Shown here: piece by piece, positions 49,464-58,433 of the stretch
Position numbering within the stretch: the first letter of the stretch is position 1
Layout: each line of letters begins with the position of its first letter
The notes under the pieces: generated by a model
What the model was told of the DNA's origin: nothing
The model's database searches: none
The model's input: the letters and a program-made list of their open reading frames with translations, nothing else
Source of the DNA: Marinococcus luteus_A
GTDB lineage: Bacteria > Bacillota > Bacilli > Bacillales > Marinococcaceae
NCBI RefSeq assembly: GCF_034497705.1
Contig: NZ_JAXRUV010000006.1
Coordinates: 62,001-126,000 of the forward strand
Length of the DNA: 64,000 bases
Direction of reading: 5' to 3'
Program-made: the position numbers and the translations under genes

Positions 49464-50552
49464 TTATTTTCCTGCCAGTCGTGCAATATGACTGCATACG
49501 GCTTTTGTGACTTCTTCCGTTGAGGCAGCAGATGTTTTATCTCTGCTTAAGTCTGCCGGAAGCAGACCTTCTTGAAGGACCTGTTCAATAGCTTCCTCCA
49601 CTACATCCGATTCCCGCTGGAGTCCAAAGGAATACTTCAGCATCATTGCACTCGAAGCAATCGTGGCTAGAGGGTTCGCTGTCCCCTGCCCGGCGATGTC
49701 CGGAGCCGAGCCATGGACCGGCTCATACAAAGCGGGCTTTTCACTCCCCATACTCGCAGACGGGAGCATGCCGAGCGAACCTGTAAGCATCGACGCTTCG
49801 TCGCTTAAAATATCCCCGAACATATTTTCCGTGACGATTACGTCCAGTTTTTTCGGATCATACATAATCTGCATGGCCGCGTTATCCACGAGCATATGCT
49901 CAAGTTCCACATCCGGATAGTCTTTAGCTGTTTCTTCGGCCGTTTCCCGCCAAAGGCGGCTTGATTCAAGAACGTTTGCTTTATCGACTGATATTACTTT
50001 TTGCGTGCGTAAACGGGCAATTTCAAAGGCCTGCTGAACAATTCTCCGGATTTCTGATTTTTTATAAACCAATGTGTCCACCGCTGCTTCTTCACCGTCG
50101 ATAGTCCGGCGTTCTCTCGGCTCCCCGAAATAAAGTCCTCCGGTCAATTCCCGGACAATCATTACATCGACTCCGTCGATCACTTCTTCACGCAGGGGTG
50201 AACTGTGCAGCAAACTTTTGAAACTGCGGACCGGGCGCAGATTGGCAAACAGTCCTAATTCTTTTCGAATGCGGAGCAGTCCTTTTTCCGGACGTTTTTC
50301 TCCCGGAAGGTGGTCCCACGCCGGTCCTCCGACTGCACCGAGCAGAATGGCATCGCTTCTTTTACAAATATCGAGCGTGTGGGCAGGGAGCGGATCATCG
50401 TAATCATCCACTGCTCCTCCGCCAATATCTGCATATTCAAATGTGAATGAATGGTTAAACGATGTTTCAATCTGCTTCAGCACCTGTGCTGCTGCCTCTA
50501 CTACTTCCCGTCCGATACCGTCACCGGGCAGGATCGCAATCTTTTTTTCCAT
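49464..50552 (-). CDS. leuB: 3-isopropylmalate dehydrogenase
   Basis: NAD-dependent oxidative decarboxylase of leucine synthesis. The 362-residue protein shows LPGDGIGREVVEAA, the substrate arginines in LRIRKELGLFANLRPVR, REL TGGLYFGEPRERR and the C-terminal EPVHGSAPDIAGQGTANPLA. It lies 37 bp after leuA and 17 bp before leuC. Confidence 0.96.
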   Translation of the reverse strand: MEKKIAILPGDGIGREVVEAAAQVLKQIETSFNHSFTFEYADIGGGAVDDYDDPLPAHTLDICKRSDAILLGAVGGPAWDHLPGEKRPEKGLLRIRKELGLFANLRPVRSFKSLLHSSPLREEVIDGVDVMIVRELTGGLYFGEPRERRTIDGEEAAVDTLVYKKSEIRRIVQQAFEIARLRTQKVISVDKANVLESSRLWRETAEETAKDYPDVELEHMLVDNAAMQIMYDPKKLDVIVTENMFGDILSDEASMLTGSLGMLPSASMGSEKPALYEPVHGSAPDIAGQGTANPLATIASSAMMLKYSFGLQRESDVVEEAIEQVLQEGLLPADLSRDKTSAASTEEVTKAVCSHIARLAGK

Positions 50553-50589
50553 TTCGATCTCTCCCTTGTCCGCTGCTTCAGTAATTATT

Positions 50590-52143
50590 TTATGGCGTGG
50601 ATATATTTGCTACTTTAGGCTGGTTTTCTGCACGACGCTGGTTTAGCACACGGTTCACAGCATTAATATATGCTTTTGCGGAAGCTTCAAGTACGTCGTT
50701 ATCTGTACCGCGTCCACTGGATTCCGTTTCTTCAAATGCCAGCCGCACAAATACTTCTGCCAAAGCGTCCCGGCCGCCGGTCGTGGACTGAATACGGTAA
50801 TCCTGGAGCGTAAAGCCTTCTCCTACAATTTTTTCAAGCGTATTGTAAAGGGCCTCTACGCTGCCTGAACCAGTGCCTGCGTGTTCGATGCGCTCTCCTG
50901 CCTGGTCCAGCACTGTAACTGTGGCTGTCGGGATATTTGAGGTGCCGTACGTCACCTGCAGTGTCTCAAGAGAATAATATTTCATTGCATCGCCAGCTTT
51001 TTCATCTGCCATTAAAGCAAAAATATCTTCATTTGTAATCTCTTTTTTCTTATCTGCAAGCTCTTTGAATGATTTAAATACTTTATTGATCTCTTCTTCG
51101 GTGGCATTGTAGCCGAGAGAAATAATCTTTTCTTTAAAGGCGTGACGTCCGGAAAGTTTGCCGAGCACCATCCGGTTCGCTTCTACACCGACGAGCTCCG
51201 GCGTAATAATTTCATACGTGGATGTTTCCTTCAGCACACCGTCCTGATGAATCCCTGATTCATGGGCAAATGCGTTGTCGCCGACAACGGCTTTATTGTT
51301 TGGAACCTGCATCCCCATCAGTGAACTGACAAGGCTGCTTGTCCGTTTAATTTCGTTCAGTGTAATATTGGTGGATTTACCGTAAAAATCATTCCGGATA
51401 TGAAGAGCTACAGCAATTTCTTCCAACGAAGCATTGCCGGCACGTTCTCCGACCGCATTAATCGTGCACTCCACCTGCTCTGCACCACCCTCTACAGCAG
51501 CCAGCGAATTGGCAGTAGCCATGCCGAGATCGTCATGACAGTGCGCAGATAGTACAGCTTTGTCTGCGTTCGGCACTTCGCTTTTAATATAGCGGAACAT
51601 GCTGCGAATCTCCTCCGGCATAATAAACCCGACCGTGTCCGGCAGATTTACTACGTCTGCTCCGGCATCAATGACTGCTTCGACAACTTCTGCCAGGAAC
51701 GGAAGCTCTGTCCGGCAGGCGTCCTCTGCAGAAAACTGGACTTTGGCAAAACGCTCTTTTGCATAGCGTACTGCGTTAACCGCTGTCTCAATCACCTCTG
51801 CCTGGGTCATATGAAGCTTATGCTCACGGTGGATGGGGGAGGTGGCCAAAAATACGTGGATTCTTGGCTCTGCTCCTCCTTTTAACGCTTCCCAGCAGGC
51901 ATCGATATCAGAAGTCAGTGCCCGGGACAACCCGGTTACTGAACTGTTTTTGACAGTATCCGCAATTTCCTTCACAGAACGAAGATCGCCTTTAGAAGCG
52001 GCTGGAAATCCCGCTTCAATAATATCAACACCCAGACGTTCGAGCTGTTTCGCAATTTGAAGCTTTTCTTCAAAGTTCAGGTTGACGCCCGGCGTCTGCT
52101 CTCCATCTCGAAGCGTCGTATCGAAAACGTTAATGTTTTTCAC
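50590..52143 (-). CDS. leuA: 2-isopropylmalate synthase
   Basis: Commits carbon to leucine by condensing acetyl-CoA with 2-ketoisovalerate. The 517 residues show DTTLRDGEQTPGVNL, the metal histidines in LSAHCHDDLGMATANS, HESGIHQDG, and a C-terminal LeuA allosteric domain where leucine feeds back. The start is a GTG (52141-52143) nine bases after AAGGGAG, giving MKNINVFDTTLR; it starts 4 bp after the ilvC stop. Confidence 0.96.
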   Translation of the reverse strand: MKNINVFDTTLRDGEQTPGVNLNFEEKLQIAKQLERLGVDIIEAGFPAASKGDLRSVKEIADTVKNSSVTGLSRALTSDIDACWEALKGGAEPRIHVFLATSPIHREHKLHMTQAEVIETAVNAVRYAKERFAKVQFSAEDACRTELPFLAEVVEAVIDAGADVVNLPDTVGFIMPEEIRSMFRYIKSEVPNADKAVLSAHCHDDLGMATANSLAAVEGGAEQVECTINAVGERAGNASLEEIAVALHIRNDFYGKSTNITLNEIKRTSSLVSSLMGMQVPNNKAVVGDNAFAHESGIHQDGVLKETSTYEIITPELVGVEANRMVLGKLSGRHAFKEKIISLGYNATEEEINKVFKSFKELADKKKEITNEDIFALMADEKAGDAMKYYSLETLQVTYGTSNIPTATVTVLDQAGERIEHAGTGSGSVEALYNTLEKIVGEGFTLQDYRIQSTTGGRDALAEVFVRLAFEETESSGRGTDNDVLEASAKAYINAVNRVLNQRRAENQPKVANISTP

Positions 52144-52147
52144 AGCA

Positions 52148-53152
52148 TTACACTCCCTTGGAATTTGGGTTAACAAACGGCATCATTTCGCGGAGTTCGC
52201 GGCCTACCTGCTCAACGAGGTGGTTTCTTTCACGGGCATTGGTAGCGTTGAACTCTGGGCGGTTCGCCTGATTTTCCGCGATCCATCCTTTGGCAAAACG
52301 GCCAGTTTGAATATCAGTCAGAATGCCTTTCATCGCCTGTTTAGTATCTTCTGTTACGATGCGCGGACCAGCCTGAAAATCTCCCCATTGAGCGGTGTCT
52401 GAAATGGAATAGCGCATGCCTTCAAGACCGCCTTCATACATTAAATCAACGATCAGTTTTAGTTCGTGAAGACACTCAAAATAGGCAATTTCCGGCTGAT
52501 ACCCGGCCTCAACAAGCGTTTCGAATCCGGCTTTAACAAGCGCGGACGTTCCGCCGCAAAGAACAGCCTGTTCCCCGAAAAGGTCAGTTTCTGTTTCTTC
52601 CTGGAACGATGTTTCCAAAATTCCGGCACGACCCGCACCGATTTGTTTTGCATAAGCAAGCGCAGAGTTTGTGGCGTTTCCACTTGCATCCTGGTACACA
52701 GCATACAGAGCAGGTACTCCGGCTCCCTGTTCAAATGTCCGGCGCACAATATGTCCCGGCCCTTTCGGCGCTACCATGAAAACGTCCACGTCTTCCGGCG
52801 GCTGGATCTGGCTGAAATGAATATTGAAACCATGCGCAAACGCGATCGCTTTTCCAGCTTTAAGCTCCGGCTTGATTTCTTCTGTGTAAATCGTCGGCTG
52901 ATACTCATCCGGAAGCAGGATCATGATAACGTCTGCTTTCGCTGACGCTTCTTTTACCGAATATACTTCAAATCCATCTTCCGACGCCTTGTCCCACGAC
53001 TTTCCTTTACGGAGCCCAATGATAACGTGAACGCCGCTTTCCCGGAGGTTTTGTGCATGAGCGTGCCCCTGTGAACCATACCCTACGATTGCTACTGTTT
53101 TCTCCTGGAGTGCTGCCTCATTTACATCGTTGTTATAAAATACCTTTGCCAT
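52148..53152 (-). CDS. ilvC: ketol-acid reductoisomerase
   Basis: NADPH-dependent isomeroreductase of valine, leucine and isoleucine synthesis. The 334-residue class I enzyme contains the cofactor loop VGYGSQGHAHAQNLRESG, VFMVAPKGPGHIVRRTFEQGAGVPAL, the metal acidic residues in SFQEETETDLFGEQAVLCGG and the C-terminal ISDTAQWGDF. It lies 30 bp after ilvH. Confidence 0.97.
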   Translation of the reverse strand: MAKVFYNNDVNEAALQEKTVAIVGYGSQGHAHAQNLRESGVHVIIGLRKGKSWDKASEDGFEVYSVKEASAKADVIMILLPDEYQPTIYTEEIKPELKAGKAIAFAHGFNIHFSQIQPPEDVDVFMVAPKGPGHIVRRTFEQGAGVPALYAVYQDASGNATNSALAYAKQIGAGRAGILETSFQEETETDLFGEQAVLCGGTSALVKAGFETLVEAGYQPEIAYFECLHELKLIVDLMYEGGLEGMRYSISDTAQWGDFQAGPRIVTEDTKQAMKGILTDIQTGRFAKGWIAENQANRPEFNATNARERNHLVEQVGRELREMMPFVNPNSKGV

Positions 53153-53182
53153 TGCTGGAACCTCTCCTTTTATGAATACTCA

Positions 53183-53701
53183 TTAATTAATAATGGAATA
53201 CCTGGTTTGATCACTGCTTTTTTTAGTAGCCCGTTGAAAGGCTGTTACACCCGTCCGGGCCATTTCTTTAATGCCGTAAGGCCTTAACAGGTCGATGAGC
53301 GCTTCCACTTTCGGAGTGTCTCCGGTCACCTGGATCGTGACGCTTTCTCTGCCCACATCGATAACTGTGGCCCGGAACGGGGCAATTAAATCCGATATTT
53401 CTCCACGCTGGCCGGAAACTGTCATGACTTTAATCATCGCAAGTTCTCTGGCTACAATCGCTTCATCGGTAATATCACGGACTTTTAATACATCCACCTG
53501 CTTATTCAGCTGCTTGATGACCTGGTCGAGACCCCGCTGGTCGCTCACATTCACTACAAATGTCATCCTCGACACTTCCGGGTTTTCCGTCATTCCAACC
53601 GTAATGCTTTCAATATTAAAATGACGGCGGGCAAAAAGACCCGTAATGCGGTTCATCACTCCTGTTGTATTGTTTACTGTCGCTGTAATGGTCCGCCTCA
53701 T
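53183..53701 (-). CDS. ilvH: acetolactate synthase regulatory (small) subunit
   Basis: ACT-domain subunit that confers valine feedback on IlvB. The 172 residues begin with the ACT domain (VNNTTGVMNRITGLFARRHFNIESITVG) and continue with the ALS small-subunit C domain (RELAMIKVMTVSGQRGEI). The ATG overlaps the ilvB stop by 4 bp. The symbol ilvN is also used. Confidence 0.95.
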   Translation of the reverse strand: MRRTITATVNNTTGVMNRITGLFARRHFNIESITVGMTENPEVSRMTFVVNVSDQRGLDQVIKQLNKQVDVLKVRDITDEAIVARELAMIKVMTVSGQRGEISDLIAPFRATVIDVGRESVTIQVTGDTPKVEALIDLLRPYGIKEMARTGVTAFQRATKKSSDQTRYSIIN

Positions 53702-55425
53702 GGTTTCACTCCTTCCATTTGATGGTGCCCCTGCCCTGGAGCGATCATCGGATACACGTTTTCTTCTTCGTGTACTCTGCAGTCGATAAGCACCGGGCCA
53801 TTGTAATTGAATGCTTCTTCAAGCACTCCCGCTACTTCATTTTCGTCGGTAATTTTATATCCTTTAATATCATACGCTTCCGCCATCTTCACGAAATCCG
53901 GCTGGATTGGAAACAAGGAGTTGGAATACCGCTCTTCATAGAAGAGCTGCTGCCACTGGCGGACCATGCCGAGAGAAGCGTTGTTGACCAGAAGTACTTT
54001 CACCGGCAGGTTCAGCTCCTGCAGGATGGAAAGCTCCTGCATCGTCATTTGGAAGCCGGCGTCTCCTAGAATAGCTACCACCTGACGGTCCGGCTCGGCA
54101 AACTGGGCACCGATAGCGGCTGGAAAACCGAAGCCCATCGTTCCAAGGCCGCCGCTTGTTACCCAGGCGTTCGGATGATCGAATTTGTAATACTGGGCCG
54201 CCCACATCTGGTGCTGGCCAACGTCCGTCGTGATGATTGCTTCTCCGTTCGTTTTTTCGTAAACGAGCTCTGTAAGCTTTTGTGGTTTAATATATTCAGA
54301 GCCTTCCTTGTACCAGAGCGGGAACTCCTGCTGCCATTCGTCCACTTTCATTTTCCAGCGCACGCTTTCGCCTGGCTTCGGATTCACTTCATTTAACAGG
54401 CGCAATGCTTCTTTGGCGTCTCCTACTACCGGAATATGCGTCTCGATAATTTTACCGATTTCTGCCGGATCAACGTCAATATGGGCAACTGTTGCCTGCG
54501 GGGCAAAGTGCTCGAGATTGCCGGTGACACGGTCATCGAAGCGGGCGCCTATATTGATAAGCAGATCAGCTTCATGGAGAGCCATATTGGCTGCGTACGT
54601 TCCGTGCATGCCCGCCATACCAAGTGCCAGTTCATGAGTACCTGGAAACCCGCCAAGCCCAAGAAGCGTAGAAGCGACTGGGATCTGCTGCTGTTCAACA
54701 AATTCAAGCAGTTCCGGGGAAGCACCGGCATGCAGAATGCCTGCTCCTGAAAGTATAACCGGGCGTTTGGCTTTCGTTACCGCATCAGCAAGCTTGCGGA
54801 TTTGAAGCTTGTTCGGCGTGTACGTCGGCTGGTATCCGGGGAGATTCGGCTCATCGTCGTAATGAAACATACCGGAGGCAATGGAGACGTCTTTAGGAAG
54901 GTCGATCACGACTGGCCCCGGCCGGCCGGTAGTAGCAATATGGAATGCTTCCCGGATAATTCTTGGGAGGTCTTCCACCGTTCGAGCCTGGAAGTTATGC
55001 TTTGTGATCGGCATTGTAATGCCCAGGATGTCCGCTTCCTGGAAAGCGTCCGTACCAATCACCGATGTTGCCACCTGGCCGGTCACAACCACAAGAGGGA
55101 GAGAATCAATCATGGCGTCGGCAATGCCGGTTACCACATTTGTAGCTCCGGGTCCTGATGTTACTACACAAACACCGGGCTTCCCTGAAACTCTTGCGTA
55201 TCCTTCTGCTGCATGAATGGCGCCCTGCTCATGACGGGAGAGAATATGCCGGATACCAGTACGGTAGATTTCATCGTACGTCGGAAGAATGGCTCCGCCG
55301 GGATAGCCAAAAATGGTGTCTACATTTTCCCGGGCCAACGCCTGGATCAGCATGCTTGAGCCACTCATTTCCTGGTTTTCATCTTTCAATTCGCGCCCTT
55401 TTACTTCTCTCACTCTTGTGTTCAT
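53698..55425 (-). CDS. ilvB: acetolactate synthase catalytic (large) subunit
   Basis: ThDP-dependent enzyme making acetolactate or acetohydroxybutyrate. The 575 residues contain the catalytic glutamate region RHEQGAIHAAEGYARVSGKPGVC, FAD-binding segments and the ThDP motif ILGDAGFQMTMQELSILQELNLPVKVLLVNNASLG. The ATG at 55425 (MNTRVREV) follows AAGGAGG by seven bases. It heads the seven-gene branched-chain operon behind a leucine T-box. Confidence 0.96.
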   Translation of the reverse strand: MNTRVREVKGRELKDENQEMSGSSMLIQALARENVDTIFGYPGGAILPTYDEIYRTGIRHILSRHEQGAIHAAEGYARVSGKPGVCVVTSGPGATNVVTGIADAMIDSLPLVVVTGQVATSVIGTDAFQEADILGITMPITKHNFQARTVEDLPRIIREAFHIATTGRPGPVVIDLPKDVSIASGMFHYDDEPNLPGYQPTYTPNKLQIRKLADAVTKAKRPVILSGAGILHAGASPELLEFVEQQQIPVASTLLGLGGFPGTHELALGMAGMHGTYAANMALHEADLLINIGARFDDRVTGNLEHFAPQATVAHIDVDPAEIGKIIETHIPVVGDAKEALRLLNEVNPKPGESVRWKMKVDEWQQEFPLWYKEGSEYIKPQKLTELVYEKTNGEAIITTDVGQHQMWAAQYYKFDHPNAWVTSGGLGTMGFGFPAAIGAQFAEPDRQVVAILGDAGFQMTMQELSILQELNLPVKVLLVNNASLGMVRQWQQLFYEERYSNSLFPIQPDFVKMAEAYDIKGYKITDENEVAGVLEEAFNYNGPVLIDCRVHEEENVYPMIAPGQGHHQMEGVKP

Positions 55426-55511
55426 ACTCGCTCCTCCTTTTATACTCAAATCACTTTTTTATCCATTCCTGCGTCAATGCCGCCACCCTTAAAAAGGGCC
55501 TCTCCGGATAA

Positions 55512-55564
55512 TAAAAAACGCCCTTTCACCTCCAATAGACAGCTGCTGCTGCTCTAAAGGGGCG
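55512..55564 (-). terminator. T-box terminator of the ilv-leu operon
   Basis: CGCCCCTTTA pairs with TGAAAGGGCG across a CAG-rich loop, followed on the minus strand by six T residues. Confidence 0.88.
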
Positions 55565-55817
55565 AAAAGACGTCTGCTTTTCACGGTACCACCCTTTTTT
55601 ACAATAAGCTCGCACTTATTGCCTTAGGAACCGTTTTTCCGGTTCGGTTTGCCATAACGGAGGCCGTTTCGGCATCCGGCCTTCCTTACTCAGGTTCAGG
55701 AAAGCTCTCAAGGGGGAGTTCAATACGATTTCCTGCTACCCTTTCAGCCACGGCAGCTCTCTGTGAAGGAAAATCTATTATTTACTGGTCCCTGTCGTCG
55801 ATTTATCAATACTATTT
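55565..55817 (-). ncRNA. leucine-specific T-box leader of the ilv-leu operon
   Basis: The conserved AAGGGTGGTACCGTG lies at 55582-55596 on the minus strand. In stem I, AGTA faces GAACTCC, and the specifier reads CUC (55716-55718), a leucine codon, as in the B. subtilis ilv-leu leader. Stem arms GATTTTC/GAAATC and AATA/TATT flank the specifier loop. The 5' end is inferred from the promoter. Confidence 0.93.
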
Positions 55818-55823
55818 AATTAT

Positions 55824-55852
55824 ATTGTACATCTAATCAGGCAATTAGCCAA
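55824..55852 (-). promoter_or_regulatory. promoter of the ilv-leu T-box transcript, inside ilvE 3' end
   Basis: TTGGCT (55847-55852), 17 bp, TACAAT (55824-55829). The -35 overlaps the last codons of ilvE. Confidence 0.7.
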
Positions 55853-56750
55853 TCTCTATGCGGGAATTGTCTGAATAAACTTTCACTCCGTCTTCCACTA
55901 CCTTTTGTCTGAACGCGCGCAAAAGCCGGTTCGTCTCTTCTCCAGGCTGGCCATCGCCGATCACTCTTCCATCCACCTTTACAACGGCAATGACTTCTGC
56001 AGCTGTCCCGGTCAGAAAAACTTCTTCTGCAGTGTAGACATCGTGCCTTGTAAACGCTTCTTCGCGCACATCATATCCCATATCCTCGGCCATTTCCAGA
56101 ATCGCCTGCCGGGTGATGCCCTCTAAAGCCCCGATGTACCCTGGCGGTGTCATCAGCACGCCGTTTCTAATAATAAAGATATTGTCTGCGGAGCCTTCCG
56201 CCACATAGCCCTGATCGTTAAGCATTAACGCTTCACTGACCCCCGCAAGACTTGCTTCCATCTTCACCAGTATATTATTTAAATAATTTAATGATTTCAC
56301 TTTCGGACTCAGCACATCCGGCCGGTTCCGCCGGGTAGCGACTGTCACAATCTCAAGACCGTGATCGTAAAATTCTTTTGGATAGATTGCAAGCTCCTCT
56401 GCTATAACTATAATAGAAGGGTTTGCACACGATGCCGGATCCAGGCCAAGATTCCCTACACCTCTTGAAACGACAAGCCGGATATAAGCATCTTCAAGTT
56501 TATTTTTCTGCAGCGTCTGCCTGATAATTTCCGTCATATCTTCTTTTGATTGAGGGATATCAAGCATAATCGATTTCGCAGAGTGGTATAAACGCAAGAG
56601 GTGTTCATCCAGTTTGTAAATATTTCCGTTATATACGCGAATGCCTTCGAAGACTCCGTCGCCGTATAAAAAACCATGATCATATACGGAGATTTTGGCA
56701 TCTTCCTTTTTGACGAACTCTCCATCCAAAAATATCCATTGTTCTGCCAC
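55845..56750 (-). CDS. ilvE: branched-chain amino acid aminotransferase (class IV)
   Basis: PLP transaminase for the last step of valine, leucine and isoleucine synthesis. The 301-residue protein contains VYDHGFLYGDGVFEGIRVY, the PLP lysine in SPKVKSLNYLNNI, EGSADNIFII and FLTGTAAEVIAV. I chose the second GTG (56750) because an AGAGGTGAT lies at correct distance and the product begins MAEQWIFLDGEF; the first GTG three codons upstream overlaps that site. It is located just upstream of the ilv-leu operon with its own promoter. Confidence 0.93.
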   Translation of the reverse strand: MAEQWIFLDGEFVKKEDAKISVYDHGFLYGDGVFEGIRVYNGNIYKLDEHLLRLYHSAKSIMLDIPQSKEDMTEIIRQTLQKNKLEDAYIRLVVSRGVGNLGLDPASCANPSIIVIAEELAIYPKEFYDHGLEIVTVATRRNRPDVLSPKVKSLNYLNNILVKMEASLAGVSEALMLNDQGYVAEGSADNIFIIRNGVLMTPPGYIGALEGITRQAILEMAEDMGYDVREEAFTRHDVYTAEEVFLTGTAAEVIAVVKVDGRVIGDGQPGEETNRLLRAFRQKVVEDGVKVYSDNSRIEIG

Positions 56751-57053
56751 TGATATCACCTCTGCGTCCCTTCAATCTATCGTCTGCCTTCTTAATGAAC
56801 AGGGTAACGTGTACACCCTCAAAAGGCAAATGTTCTTTCTCTGAATACATTTTTAACGTTTGACGTATATATTACGCCGAATACAGTTTATGGTCAACCA
56901 TTTTGTATAAACTTTTTAGATAATTTGTACTTCTGCATCAGATATAAGCTATATTATCCACGATCGCGAAATATAATCTGACACTTTTTTTTCTGAAGCC
57001 CGGGAAAAAGCACCCTGAAGCATCTCTCCAGCTTCTTTTCCCGCTGCCGGAAA
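56751..57053. other. ilvE leader and upstream region with a nested hairpin
   Basis: A roughly 300-bp non-coding stretch between ilvE and the tRNA terminator. Besides the ilvE promoter (56869-56897) it holds, at about 57000-57050, a nested hairpin on the minus strand: GGGAAAA...TTTTCCC enclosing GAAGC...GCTTC. There is no T-box, riboswitch motif or T tract next to it. Confidence 0.5.
56869..56897 (-). promoter_or_regulatory. promoter of ilvE
   Basis: TTGACC (56892-56897), 17 bp, TAATAT (56869-56874), about 120 bp before the ilvE start. Confidence 0.7.
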
Positions 57054-57094
57054 TAAATAAAAAGAGACAGAAAGGGAGGTCCCTTCTGTCTCTG
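57054..57094 (-). terminator. terminator after tRNA-Arg
   Basis: A 13-pair stem (57063-57076 with 57081-57093) with a TTTTTATTTATTT tail on the minus strand. Confidence 0.9.
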
Positions 57095-57115
57095 AACATA
57101 TCATTAATTAGGAAA

Positions 57116-57192
57116 TGGTGTCCCAGGCAGGACTCGAACCTGCGGCCTACAGCTTAGAAGGCTGTTGCTCTATCCAGCTGAGCTACTGGGAC
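57116..57192 (-). tRNA. tRNA-Arg, anticodon TCT
   Basis: A 77-nt cloverleaf including an encoded CCA. The acceptor stem GTCCCAG pairs with CTGGGAC. The D arm (GCTC...GAGC), T arm (GCAGGTTCGAGTCCTGC) and anticodon loop CTTCTAA with anticodon TCT (57156-57158) are all readable. It decodes AGA/AGG. It is a lone tRNA downstream of ysnB with its own terminator. Confidence 0.97.
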
Positions 57193-57264
57193 ATCTGTTT
57201 TTTGCGACATTCATTATGTTAAAATATTTTTCCTTAAAAGTCAATAAAGGTTTCCAGAAGGATT

Positions 57265-57795
57265 TTATTCTCCCTCTGGAAACGGAAAGCTTTGCGAAAG
57301 TTCAAGAAGCTCGCTGCCTGACTCTCTTTCATAGAAATGAACATTGATCGACTGCCCCTGGTTAGAGACATTTACGATAGCATATGTCTGCTCAGGACGC
57401 TCCTGCGGGAGAAGGAGGCTGCCTGGATTCACAAAAATCGTTCCATCCTCCTCAAACGCCCCCGCTATATGAGTATGTCCGGAACAAACCAGATCGGCAT
57501 TGATCTGCTCAGCCTTGGAAAAGAGCGAAGCATAAGACGTTTTCACCTGGTACAAATGACCGTGGGTAAGGTACGTTTTAATATGGCCTACATCTACTGT
57601 TAACTCATCAGGAAAGTTCCCCGGAGTGTCCACATTGCCCTGGACGATATGCACATCGCTTAACAGCTTATTGTCAGGCGATGCTTCCGAATCTCCGCAA
57701 TGCAATACAGCAGTTACCTCACCCCTATGACGGTCAAGTACCTGCTTTAATACTTCTTCACTTCCATGATTGTCGCTTACCACTAAAATGTCCAT
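57265..57795 (-). CDS. ysnB: YfcE/MJ0936-type metallophosphodiesterase, YsnB-like
   Basis: A 176-residue calcineurin-like phosphoesterase. The metal-binding motifs are all visible: DNHG after VVS, HCGDSE, GNVD, THGH and SGHTH. Related enzymes hydrolyse simple phosphodiesters; the physiological substrate is unknown. It ends murI-rph-rdgB-ysnB, with the same gene order as B. subtilis apart from gerM. Confidence 0.92.
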   Translation of the reverse strand: MDILVVSDNHGSEEVLKQVLDRHRGEVTAVLHCGDSEASPDNKLLSDVHIVQGNVDTPGNFPDELTVDVGHIKTYLTHGHLYQVKTSYASLFSKAEQINADLVCSGHTHIAGAFEEDGTIFVNPGSLLLPQERPEQTYAIVNVSNQGQSINVHFYERESGSELLELSQSFPFPEGE

Positions 57796-57836
57796 TCATT
57801 CTGCCTCCAGATCTCTATGATTCGTAAAAATTATTT

Positions 57837-58433
57837 TTAGTCGTCCTGCAGAAGATTTTTTCCCTGGACCCGGAGCTTTTCAAGTGCATTGCCCCGGTGG
57901 CTGATACGGTGCTTTTCTTCTGCAGTCAGCTCTGCCATCGTTTTCCCGTAGTCCGGCAGGTAAAACACAGGGTCGTAGCCAAAGCCGTTATCTCCAGCTT
58001 TCGCTTCTGCTATCTCCCCTTCACATGTTCCCGTAAATGTATGCACGCTGCCGTCTGGAAATGCCACAGCCAGTACACACACAAAACGGGCACTCCGCTC
58101 GCTGCGTGGCACCTGCTTCATTTCATGCAGCACTTTTTCTATATTCGCTTCATCATCTTTTTCTTCTCCCGCATAACGAGCGGAGTAAACACCCGGACGC
58201 CCGTCTAAGGCGTCAATCTCCAGCCCGGAATCATCTGCAACTACTGTGCAGTTGAGATGGTCTCTTACAGCCTCGGCCTTAATAATCGCATTTTCTTCAA
58301 AGGTGGCTCCGGTTTCTGGAATATCATCAATATTTTTCTCCAGTAACGATTCCACTTTATACCTACTGCCAAACATGTGTTCAAACTCTTTGACTTTTCC
58401 CGGATTTTTCGTAGCTATTACTACCGTGTTCAT
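57837..58433 (-). CDS. rdgB: dITP/XTP pyrophosphatase (RdgB/HAM1 family)
   Basis: House-cleaning nucleotide pyrophosphatase that removes ITP, dITP and XTP. The 198 residues contain IATKNPGKVKEFEHMF, TGATFEENAIIKA, ADDSGLEIDALDGRPGVYSARYAG and GFGYDPVFYLPDYGKTMAEL. The ATG is directly adjacent to the rph stop, as in B. subtilis rph-ysnA. Confidence 0.96.
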   Translation of the reverse strand: MNTVVIATKNPGKVKEFEHMFGSRYKVESLLEKNIDDIPETGATFEENAIIKAEAVRDHLNCTVVADDSGLEIDALDGRPGVYSARYAGEEKDDEANIEKVLHEMKQVPRSERSARFVCVLAVAFPDGSVHTFTGTCEGEIAEAKAGDNGFGYDPVFYLPDYGKTMAELTAEEKHRISHRGNALEKLRVQGKNLLQDD

